From Haloarculaceae archaeon (lineage in GTDB: Archaea; Halobacteriota; Halobacteria; Halobacteriales; Haloarculaceae): a stretch of 12,976 nucleotides of DNA. The notes below the pieces were generated by a model. It saw nothing but the letters and a program-made list of their open reading frames with translations, was not told the origin of the DNA and searched no databases. Made by a program: the position numbers and the translations under genes. The stretch lies in the NCBI GenBank assembly GCA_028274885.1, contig JAQCMX010000177.1, positions 1-12,976 on the forward strand, given 5' to 3'. The first letter of the stretch is position 1. Every line of letters begins with the position of its first letter. Of the stretch, positions 1 through 6,807 are shown piece after piece.

Positions 1-726
1 GAACTCAAAGACAACACCGGGACCATCTACAGCCAGACGATGGCGCTTGGTCACCTGGACTTCTCGAAGTGGGACGACAAGTTCCAGAAAGACTGGGAGG
101 ACACCTCGCTGGCACTCGTCGGTACGCCCTGTGAGATCGAGGGGATCCGCGCGCTGCAGGACTTCGAATGGGACTACGGCGCCCAGGAGGAGGGTGTCCG
201 GGCGATCGACTACACGATCGCCCTGATGTGTACGAAAAACTTCAATTACCAACAGCTCATCGGCGAGGAAATCCAGGAACAACGCGGGATCGACATCGAG
301 AACGTCGGGAAGATGGACGTCCTCCACGGCAAGCTGATGGTCGATGATCTGGAGGGCAACCGTATCCTCGAGGAGGATATCGAGAACTTCCACGACGCGG
401 CACTCAAGGGGTGTGACGAGTGTGCAGATTTCACCGGCTTCTGTGCGGATCTAACCGTCGGTTCGGTCGGTTCATCCAACGAGTACTCCTCGGTTATCGT
501 CCGTACGCAGCAGGGACTCGATGCGTGGGAACTCACCGAACCGTACCTCGATTATCACGACCTCGAGGACAAGTCCGCGGTGGGCAAGCTCCAGGGCTGG
601 GACAAAAAGAAAGCCTTCGAGGCACTCGACCGACCCTTCGAACCCGACGCACCGCGGTTCATCGACTACACCGACCACGCCGAACAGTACGAGACCGTCG
701 AGAACCCACACCACACTGATTACTGA
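1..726 (+). CDS. Coenzyme F420 hydrogenase/dehydrogenase beta-subunit family protein (FrhB-like), 3' part
   Basis: The reading frame is open from base 1, so the start lies upstream; 241 codons and the TGA stop are present. The visible part resembles the C-terminal FrhB/FdhB domain. It has a GTPCEIEGIRAL block (residues about 42-53 of the visible part), a CTKNF block (Cys77), and a GCDECADFTGFCADLTVGSVGS-type block with Cys138, Cys141 and Cys148, the usual Cys-rich flavin/iron-sulfur region. Known family members carry FAD and Fe-S clusters and pass electrons between ferredoxin-like partners and coenzyme F420, which haloarchaea make. No hydrogenase large or small subunit is visible nearby, so a stand-alone F420 oxidoreductase role is more likely than true hydrogenase activity; that is inference. 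Full-length relatives are roughly 400 residues, so about 150-170 residues are probably missing upstream. The family is fairly sure, the substrate unknown. Confidence 0.85.
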   Translation, partial: ELKDNTGTIYSQTMALGHLDFSKWDDKFQKDWEDTSLALVGTPCEIEGIRALQDFEWDYGAQEEGVRAIDYTIALMCTKNFNYQQLIGEEIQEQRGIDIENVGKMDVLHGKLMVDDLEGNRILEEDIENFHDAALKGCDECADFTGFCADLTVGSVGSSNEYSSVIVRTQQGLDAWELTEPYLDYHDLEDKSAVGKLQGWDKKKAFEALDRPFEPDAPRFIDYTDHAEQYETVENPHHTDY

Positions 727-753
727 ACGCAGTTCCGGGAGTCACAGTCACGA

Positions 754-760
754 CATTTTA
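754..760 (+). promoter_or_regulatory. Putative TATA box of the site-2 protease gene
   Basis: CATTTTA is centred about 29 bases before the ATG at 786, the spacing expected for a haloarchaeal promoter driving a leaderless or nearly leaderless mRNA. It sits in the 59-base gap after the F420 gene, so the protease gene can be transcribed separately. Confidence 0.5.
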
Positions 761-785
761 GCCGCCGGCGGACGTATGTTAGGGT

Positions 786-1970
786 ATGCGAGGACTCAAG
801 ATCGGGAGTGCGTTTGACATTCCTGTCCGACTCAACTGGACGTTCCTGCTCGTGTTGCCCATCTTTGCGTTCCTCATCGGGCTGGATATCGGCCAGCTTG
901 CGACGCTTCTCAACGACACGCTTGGCGCCGAGATCAACACCGACTCGCTCGAGGTTGGTTACCGACCGTGGCTACTGGGCTTTCTTGCTGCCTCCGGTCT
1001 TTTCACCGGTGTACTCCTACACGAGTTCGGTCACTCGCTCGTCGCGATGCGGTACGGGTACGAGATCGATTCGATCACCCTGTGGCTGTTGGGTGGGCTC
1101 GCAAACTTCGCACAGTTTCCCGAGGACTGGCGCCACGAGTTCTGGATTTCGGTGGCCGGGCCGATCGTCTCTGTCGGGGTCGGGGCCGTCTCCTATGCTC
1201 TTTTCCTGTCGATGCCCGCGGGGTTCGACGCCGGACTGTTCGTCTTTGGCTATCTGGCAATCCTGAATGTCGTTCTCGCGGTGTTCAACATGCTCCCGGC
1301 CTTTCCGATGGACGGGGGCCGGGTCCTGCGGGCGCTGCTTGCGCGAACGCGCCCCCGTGCACAGGCAACGCAGACGGCCGCTGAAATCGGCAAGGTGTTT
1401 GCGTTCCTGCTTGGCATTTTCGGCCTGTTTTCGAGTTTGTTTTTGATCTTGCTTGCCTTCTTTATTTACATCGCGGCCTCCAGGGAGGCCCAGCAGACGA
1501 GTATCAAGGCCGCATTCGAGGACGTGACCGTCCGCGACGTGATGACGCCACGGGAGCAACTCCACGTCGTCTCGCCGGCTACCACCGTCGAGGAACTGAT
1601 AGGGCGGATGTTCAGGGAACGCCACACCGGCTATCCCGTCGTCGAGAACGGGGAACCCGTTGGCATGATCACGCTCGACGACGCACGCGAGGTGCGACAG
1701 GTCGAACGCGAGGCCTACGAGGTCGCCGAGGTGATGTCCCGGGATCTGAGCACGATCGAACCGGAGGCAAACGCGATGGAAGCACACCAGCAGATCCAAC
1801 AAGAGAGCGTGGGTCGTCTTCCGGTTGTCGAGGACGGCCAACTGGTGGGCCTCATCTCCAGGACTGACCTCATGACCGCATTTGATATCATCCAGTCGTC
1901 CGGTTCGCCGACGGCGTTTGCTGACCGGGCGGTCGGCGGGCAGGAGTTTCAGTTCGATAGACGGCAGTGA
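786..1970 (+). CDS. Site-2 protease family (M50) zinc metalloprotease with two CBS domains
   Basis: This 394-residue polytopic membrane protein is an intramembrane zinc metalloprotease of the S2P/SpoIVFB group. The zinc-binding HEFGH motif is at residues 79-83, and the second motif, NMLPAFPMDGGR, ends at 179 with metal-ligand candidate Asp176. Hydrophobic segments lie near 18-36, 61-80, 120-142, 150-170 and 200-230. Two cytoplasmic CBS domains follow, about 247-305 (opening with VRDVMTP) and 312-370 (opening with VAEVMSRD). In known members CBS domains bind adenosine nucleotides and tune protease activity; substrates here are unknown. No PDZ domain is seen. The ATG at 786 is chosen because the protein begins at the conserved N-terminus (RGLKIGSAFDIPVRLNWTF-like) and a TATA-like box lies 29 bases upstream. 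The gene converges on the FAD/Fe-S gene with 20 bases between the stops. Confidence 0.93.
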   Translation: MRGLKIGSAFDIPVRLNWTFLLVLPIFAFLIGLDIGQLATLLNDTLGAEINTDSLEVGYRPWLLGFLAASGLFTGVLLHEFGHSLVAMRYGYEIDSITLWLLGGLANFAQFPEDWRHEFWISVAGPIVSVGVGAVSYALFLSMPAGFDAGLFVFGYLAILNVVLAVFNMLPAFPMDGGRVLRALLARTRPRAQATQTAAEIGKVFAFLLGIFGLFSSLFLILLAFFIYIAASREAQQTSIKAAFEDVTVRDVMTPREQLHVVSPATTVEELIGRMFRERHTGYPVVENGEPVGMITLDDAREVRQVEREAYEVAEVMSRDLSTIEPEANAMEAHQQIQQESVGRLPVVEDGQLVGLISRTDLMTAFDIIQSSGSPTAFADRAVGGQEFQFDRRQ

Positions 1971-1990
1971 TTGTGACGACGGCCAGGTGT

Positions 1991-4900
1991 TCACTCGCCG
2001 GGTCCGGACACCGCAACGGCGAGTGCCTCGATCGGATGGGGCGGCAGTGACCGGCCGGCGTCGTCGAGACGGTCGGTGCCGTACTCGGCCAACTGTGACC
2101 GACAGGACGCCCCGGGTGCAACGACAACCTCGTTGTTGCTGTCCTCGATTTGCCCCCGGAGGATATCTGCGATCGACTGACTCATCGCGTAGTGTTCGGC
2201 CTCGTAGCCGAAGCTTCCCGCCATGCCACAACAGCCCGAATCGAGGGCATCGACCGAGTACCCCGCCCGCCTGAGTATCCCGACCGCGTGGTGGTCGCGT
2301 TTCGTCGCCTTCTGGTGGCAGTGGCCGTGATAGACCAGCGATACCTCCGGCGTGTCAAAGGAGAGCTGTTCGTCCAGACGCCCGCGGTCGAGATACTCAC
2401 AGACCCCGTAGGTGTCCGCGGCGACGGCCCGAACCTCGGAACCGTCGAGCAGGTCCAGATAGTCCGACTGGAACATCACCGCATCCGACGGTTCGGTGAC
2501 GACCACGTCCCAACCGTCCCGCACGGCGGGCGCGAGCACCTCGACGTTCCGTTCGGCACGCTCCGTGGCCACATCCAGAAACCCTTTCGAGAAGGCGGCC
2601 CGGCCGCTCGCAGTCACGCTGTCGGCGAGGCGAACGTGGACGCCAGCGGCCTCGAGCACCCGAACCGCTGCCTTCCCGACTTCGGGGTGACTGTAGTTCG
2701 TATACGTGTCCGGGAAGAGCAACACCCGGTGGTCGGCCTCGGATTCGGACACAGCAGGTGTTCGTCCGTCTGCCCAGTCGACCAGCGTCTCCCGGACGAA
2801 CTGCGGGATCTCCCGCTCGCGGGCAATCCCGAACAGCTTCTCGGCCAGCAGGCTGCTGCCCGGAAGCTTCTGGACCCACCGACCAAGCGGTGCGAGCGCG
2901 CTCCCGGCCGCACTGACGCGGTCGATGTTCGCAAACAGCCGGTCGCGGATGGTCGTCCCACCCTGCTCGTGGTGACGGTACTGGAGTTCCGCTTTCAGCT
3001 TGGCCATGTCGACCTCGCTCGGGCAGTCCCGGGCACACCCCTTGCAGCCGATACACAGATCCATCACCTCGGTCATAAACTCCTCCCCGGTCGGGTCGGC
3101 CGGGAGGTCGCCACTCATCGCCTGCCGGAGCGCGTTTGCCCGGCCACGCGTGCTCGTGATCTCCTCCTGGGAGGCACGGTACGTGGGACACATTACGCCG
3201 CCGGTCGTCTCCTGTGGGCCGCGACAGCCACCACAGCCGTGACACAGCTCCGCCATCCCCTGCATCCCGTTGTCGTTCTCCCAGCGAAGTCGCGGTTCGA
3301 ACCCCGACTCGAACGCGTACTCCGGATCGAAACGGAGGTTCTCGGTGGTTTGGGGGATCTCCGCACGCGGCGGAACGTCCCCGGGACGGTCCTCGTCTGG
3401 CGCGTAGCCACAGACCTGCCCGGGGTTGAGTAGCCAGTCCGGATCGAATGCGGTCTTGAGGTCACGGGAGAGCTCCCAGACCCGCTGGCCGTAGAGTTTC
3501 CGGTTGTACTGGGTGCGTGCCCGGCCGTCGCCGTGTTCGCCGGAAATACTCCCCTCGTGGGACATGGCGAGGTCGCTGACAGCGTCTGCGATTGCCGCCA
3601 TTCGATCGGTTCCCTCGACCGTTTTCGTGTTCACCAGCGGACGGATGTGCAGACATCCCGGCCCCGCGTGGCCGTAGAAGCTGGCGAATGTGTCGTTGTC
3701 CGACAGGATCGTCTGGAAGTCGGCAACAAAGTCGGGCAGTGCTTCGGGCGGGACGGCAACGTCTTCGATGAAGCTGATGTGTTTCGCATCGGTGGTCCGC
3801 GAGAGCAAGATCGGGAGCCCACTCTTGCGGAGTTTCCAGAACCGCTCGCGTTCTGTGGCCTCGTGGGCTTCGCTCGCACCTGTTGCCCGCACCGGGGCGT
3901 CGGTCGTCCGGGCGTCCTCCGGGGGCGAGGCCTCGGTCGTCGCCTCCGGCAACCGGTCCGCGAGCAGGGCCGCGACCCGCTGTTTGCCGGTTGCCTGGGA
4001 ATCGGCGTAAAACTCCACGAGCAGGACGGCTCCCGTCCCCGTCGGAACCATCGCGTCCACGAGATCACCGAACTCCCCGGTGTCACGGGCAAGATCGAGC
4101 AACACGTCGTCGAGGTGTTCGACGGCGGCAGGGTCGTGTTCGACGATGGGGGAGACGTCCGCCATTGCGTCCCCGACGCTGTCGTAGCGAAGCAGGGCCA
4201 TGGCCTTCGTTTCGGGGACCGGTTCCAGTGAGACGGTCGCCTCGGTGACGATTGCGAGGGTCCCTTCGCTGCCGGCGAGCAACCGGGCGAGATTGACAGT
4301 CCCGGTTTCTGCTTCCGCGACGAGTCGGTCCAGGTTGTACCCCGAGACGTTTCGCTTCAGCGCCGGATACGCCGTCTCGATGGTTTCCGATTCCGCCAGC
4401 AGATCGGCGATGGTCCGGTAGAGCCCGGACTCGAGTTCCCCGCTGGCCTGCCGTGCGCGGGGCCGGAGTTGGTCGACCGCCACCTCCCCAAGCGTCGTGA
4501 CTGTGCCGTCCGCCAGGACCACCTCACATTCCTCGATGTAGGCATCGGTCTTCCCGTACTGAAGCGAGTGTGCCCCCGTGGAGTTGTTGCCGATTGCACC
4601 ACCTAACGCGCTCTTGTCGCCCCAGGCTGGATCGGGCGCGAACTTCAGGCCGCTGTCCGCGAGCTCGGCGTTTAGATCCCCGAGCACCAGTCCGGGCTGT
4701 GCGCGGGCGGTCCGTTCGGCCGGGTCGACAGCGACCAGCCCATCCATGTGGCGCGTGAAATCGAGGACCACGGCCTCGTTGACCGCCTGGCCGGCGAGAC
4801 TCGTGCCGCCACCCCGTGGCAGGACTGGAATATCACCTGCCCGACAGTACTCGACGGTGGTGGCCACGTCGGCCGTCGACGCGGGAAAGACGACCCCAAC

Positions 4901-5092
4901 CGGCGTGACCTCGTAGGCGCTTGCGTCCGTCGCGTAGAGCTGTCTGGAGTAGTCGTCGAACCGCACCTCGCCTTCGAGTTGCTCGCGCAACTCCGCGACG
5001 AGCGCCGGTCGGCGCACCGCTCCGCCGGTGTAGTCGTATCCGGAGCGGTCGTCTCTGGCGTGTCCTGTCTCGACACCCTCGCCGCTTTGCAT
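1991..5092 (-). CDS. FAD-linked oxidase / iron-sulfur fusion 2-hydroxyacid dehydrogenase (GlcD-GlcF, D-lactate dehydrogenase type)
   Basis: This 1033-residue protein fuses a GlcD/D-lactate dehydrogenase flavoprotein to a GlcF/GlpC-like iron-sulfur part, the architecture of YdiJ-type dehydrogenases. The FAD-binding domain spans about 50-290, with PRGGGTSLAGQAV at 92-104, GAIGNNSTGAHSLQYG at 165-180 and GSEGTLAIVTE at 274-284. The FAD-oxidase C-terminal domain (about 297-558) includes GHAGPGCLHIRP and GEHGDGR. Two ferredoxin-like cysteine sets follow: Cys617/620/623/635 and Cys680/683/686/690, the latter typical of a [4Fe-4S] site. Two CCG-type domains end the protein. The second is intact (Cys925, Cys954-Cys955, Cys997); the first lacks its cysteines. 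The likely reaction is oxidation of a D-2-hydroxyacid (lactate, glycolate or 2-hydroxyglutarate) with electrons sent to the respiratory chain; the substrate cannot be read from sequence. The gene appears monocistronic. Confidence 0.9.
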   Translation of the reverse strand: MQSGEGVETGHARDDRSGYDYTGGAVRRPALVAELREQLEGEVRFDDYSRQLYATDASAYEVTPVGVVFPASTADVATTVEYCRAGDIPVLPRGGGTSLAGQAVNEAVVLDFTRHMDGLVAVDPAERTARAQPGLVLGDLNAELADSGLKFAPDPAWGDKSALGGAIGNNSTGAHSLQYGKTDAYIEECEVVLADGTVTTLGEVAVDQLRPRARQASGELESGLYRTIADLLAESETIETAYPALKRNVSGYNLDRLVAEAETGTVNLARLLAGSEGTLAIVTEATVSLEPVPETKAMALLRYDSVGDAMADVSPIVEHDPAAVEHLDDVLLDLARDTGEFGDLVDAMVPTGTGAVLLVEFYADSQATGKQRVAALLADRLPEATTEASPPEDARTTDAPVRATGASEAHEATERERFWKLRKSGLPILLSRTTDAKHISFIEDVAVPPEALPDFVADFQTILSDNDTFASFYGHAGPGCLHIRPLVNTKTVEGTDRMAAIADAVSDLAMSHEGSISGEHGDGRARTQYNRKLYGQRVWELSRDLKTAFDPDWLLNPGQVCGYAPDEDRPGDVPPRAEIPQTTENLRFDPEYAFESGFEPRLRWENDNGMQGMAELCHGCGGCRGPQETTGGVMCPTYRASQEEITSTRGRANALRQAMSGDLPADPTGEEFMTEVMDLCIGCKGCARDCPSEVDMAKLKAELQYRHHEQGGTTIRDRLFANIDRVSAAGSALAPLGRWVQKLPGSSLLAEKLFGIAREREIPQFVRETLVDWADGRTPAVSESEADHRVLLFPDTYTNYSHPEVGKAAVRVLEAAGVHVRLADSVTASGRAAFSKGFLDVATERAERNVEVLAPAVRDGWDVVVTEPSDAVMFQSDYLDLLDGSEVRAVAADTYGVCEYLDRGRLDEQLSFDTPEVSLVYHGHCHQKATKRDHHAVGILRRAGYSVDALDSGCCGMAGSFGYEAEHYAMSQSIADILRGQIEDSNNEVVVAPGASCRSQLAEYGTDRLDDAGRSLPPHPIEALAVAVSGPGE

Positions 5093-5117
5093 AGAGCCAT
5101 CTACGGGCGTACAGAAA

Positions 5118-5124
5118 CTAAAAG
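5118..5124 (-). promoter_or_regulatory. Putative TATA box of the FAD/Fe-S dehydrogenase gene
   Basis: On the minus strand the sequence reads CTTTTAG, centred about 29 bases before the ATG at 5092. It lies in the 72-base gap between this gene and thyX and implies a leaderless transcript. Confidence 0.55.
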
Positions 5125-5164
5125 CCCCTCTTTTCGGCCTGTGTCGGTTTCCGGTCGGGAGTCG

Positions 5165-5908
5165 TCACGGTGCGAGCCTGTTTTTCCGGTTTTTCATCTC
5201 CGCCTCGTAGTACTCGAAGGTGATCGGGCACCACTCCGCGGCGCGATCGAGGATCCGTTCGGTCATGTCCCGGATCTCCCACTGGGCGTCCGCGGCGGCG
5301 CGCATGTCCGCAACGTGGAGCAACATTCGGACGTTCATCGACATGACCATGTTGACCTTGCTCCCGATTGGCAGGACGTAGCGCGCATCCTCGGGGGCCA
5401 TCCCGAGCTCGAGCAGTTCCTGGTAGGACTCGAATGCGCTCTCGATCGTGTTCCGGAACAGTTCCTCGCGCTCCCTGGCGGTCTGTTCGTCGACCGGTCC
5501 GGTTTCCTGGTTCCGACCGATCCAGTCCGGATCCGTCGCCGAGGGTGGGACGACGACCATCTCGCCCTCGGGGACCTCCGCGGGATCCACGTCGTCGAAG
5601 GCAACGTACCGCATCGACTGGACGTCAAAGGAGACGTGGCGATGACGTGTGATCTGGGCCATACACGAGCGGCTGATCCCCTCGACTGCGACGGTCGCCT
5701 GGGGGTGCTCGAACGGGCCGAAGTGGCCGTGGTCGAGCAGGCGATGGATCAGCGTCTCCTGTTTGTCCTCGAGTGTGTCCCCGTCGATGCTGTCCATGAC
5801 CTCGTCGAAAGGGGTCTCGCCGACGAACTCTCTCATGTAATCGTTTCGCGCGGCCTGGCAGATGAGTCGCTCGGGGTCCTCGGTCGCTTCGAGTAACTGG
5901 ACCTGCAT
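5165..5908 (-). CDS. thyX: Flavin-dependent thymidylate synthase ThyX
   Basis: ThyX makes dTMP from dUMP using methylene-tetrahydrofolate, FAD and NADPH. The diagnostic motif RHRHVSFDVQSMRY is at residues 88-101 and matches the ThyX signature RHRxxSxxxxSxRY exactly. Other conserved blocks are HGHFGPFEH (60-68), RYVLP (176-180) and the C-terminal NVRMLLHVADMR...AQWEIR region (192-213). The frame stays open to 5983, but the extra N-terminal residues (MVTGRCRPEG...) look unlike the family. The ATG at 5908 gives MQVQLLEATEDPERL, the family N-terminus, and a TATA-like box sits 27 bases upstream, so the protein is taken as 247 residues. No ThyA is visible in the window. The promoter lies in the 49-base gap behind the hydrolase gene, so independent transcription is likely. 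Confidence 0.96.
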   Translation of the reverse strand: MQVQLLEATEDPERLICQAARNDYMREFVGETPFDEVMDSIDGDTLEDKQETLIHRLLDHGHFGPFEHPQATVAVEGISRSCMAQITRHRHVSFDVQSMRYVAFDDVDPAEVPEGEMVVVPPSATDPDWIGRNQETGPVDEQTAREREELFRNTIESAFESYQELLELGMAPEDARYVLPIGSKVNMVMSMNVRMLLHVADMRAAADAQWEIRDMTERILDRAAEWCPITFEYYEAEMKNRKNRLAP

Positions 5909-5930
5909 ACCCAATCGACCGGCCCGCAGA

Positions 5931-5939
5931 TAGATAATT
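5931..5939 (-). promoter_or_regulatory. Putative TATA box of thyX
   Basis: Minus-strand AATTATCTA is centred about 27 bases before the ATG at 5908. It supports that start over the longer frame that would begin at 5983, inside the neighbouring hydrolase gene. Confidence 0.55.
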
Positions 5940-5957
5940 CCTGCTGGTCGAGGACCC

Positions 5958-6725
5958 TCAGGCCGGCATCGCCCGGTCACCATCGTACCTTATTTCCCCC
6001 TCGACGGCGAGTTTCTCGAGGTGGGCCAGGACGGTCGCCCGCGCGAGTTCGTAGACGTCCGAGACGTCCTTCTCGTAAGCCGCTTCGACGATCGCCTCGG
6101 GTGTTTCCTCGCCCGCGTTGATCGCCTCGAGGACCCGTTTTTCGCGGTCGAGACGGTGCTTGATAAGTCGTGCGCAGGTCGAACGAGGATCCTCGATTAC
6201 CGGCCCATGTCCCGGGTAGAGCCGGTCCGGGTCGCGGGCGTGGACCCGGCGCAGCGAGGTGAGGTAGGCTCGCATGTCCCCCTCGGGTGCACCCACAACG
6301 ACACTGCCCTCGCTGACGGCGAGGTCGCCGGTCACGATCCCCTCTGGAACCACGAACGAGACGTGTTCCGGGGCGTGACCGGGTGTGTCGAGCACCTCGA
6401 CCCCGCCGGCAGCTGGGATTGTCTCGCCCGGGGCGAAGTGGCGATCGGGCTGAACTCCGGTCGCGGCCGCGAACGCGTCACCGCGACCGGTGAGGGCCCA
6501 GACCGTGAGATCCCACGTTTCCGCGTAGGCTGTGACCGCTCCGACGTGGTCCGGGTGATGGTGCGTGACCGCGACGTGGTCGACGCGTTCAGCAACCAAC
6601 TCGTCCAGTTCGGAGTGTCGTGTGGCGGGATCGATCAACAGACCCCCCTGTTTCCCGATGGCGTAGGCTGACGTCTTCCCGGACGGGGCACGTGCCGGGG
6701 CGTCGAGTGCAACCCGCGATATCAT
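5958..6725 (-). CDS. MBL-fold metallo-hydrolase (glyoxalase II / LACTB2-like) with C-terminal helical domain
   Basis: This 255-residue protein has a complete metallo-beta-lactamase metal site. THHHPDHVG at 54-62 supplies His55, His57, Asp59 and His60; His117 lies in TPGHAPEH, Asp134 in VTGDLAV and His173 in YPGHGPVI. These are the ligands of a two-metal centre. From about residue 185 to the end a helical, winged-helix-like region (RLIKHRLDREKRVLE, then ...ARATVLAHLEKLAVEGEI) resembles the C-terminal domain of LACTB2-type enzymes, which include RNA endonucleases as well as thioester hydrolases. A hydrolase activity is secure, the substrate is not. The ATG at 6725 is preceded by a TATA-like box at the right distance and by no other plausible start. 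The gene ends 49 bases before thyX, in the same direction. Confidence 0.88.
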   Translation of the reverse strand: MISRVALDAPARAPSGKTSAYAIGKQGGLLIDPATRHSELDELVAERVDHVAVTHHHPDHVGAVTAYAETWDLTVWALTGRGDAFAAATGVQPDRHFAPGETIPAAGGVEVLDTPGHAPEHVSFVVPEGIVTGDLAVSEGSVVVGAPEGDMRAYLTSLRRVHARDPDRLYPGHGPVIEDPRSTCARLIKHRLDREKRVLEAINAGEETPEAIVEAAYEKDVSDVYELARATVLAHLEKLAVEGEIRYDGDRAMPA

Positions 6726-6749
6726 CTATTTTGTGGATTGCTCGCCGGT

Positions 6750-6757
6750 AACTTATG
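6750..6757 (-). promoter_or_regulatory. Putative TATA box of the MBL-fold hydrolase gene
   Basis: Minus-strand CATAAGTT is centred about 28 bases before the ATG at 6725. It lies in the 82-base gap after the stop of the DHH/S1/OB gene, giving the hydrolase its own leaderless promoter. Confidence 0.5.
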
Positions 6758-6807
6758 TCCCGTGTTGTGTTGTCGGCAGGATGGGAGTTCGATGGTGGCC
6801 GACCCGA

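Noticed and set aside
1017..2231. 404-codon minus-strand open frame opposite the site-2 protease
   Set aside because: The product is Arg/His-rich and overlaps two genes with strong motifs; it is a shadow frame.
2150..3433. 427-codon plus-strand open frame opposite the FAD/Fe-S gene
   Set aside because: It mirrors a real gene with well-defined motifs. Its product is rich in Arg, His and Val with no domain, the usual shadow frame in GC-rich haloarchaeal DNA.
4748..5896. 382-codon plus-strand open frame spanning the FAD/Fe-S gene start and thyX
   Set aside because: It runs antisense through ThyX, whose signature motif is exact, and through two well-placed promoters.
5909..5983. N-terminal extension of ThyX from 5983
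   Set aside because: It would overlap the hydrolase gene, is unlike ThyX N-termini, and a TATA-like box lies inside it at the right distance for 5908.
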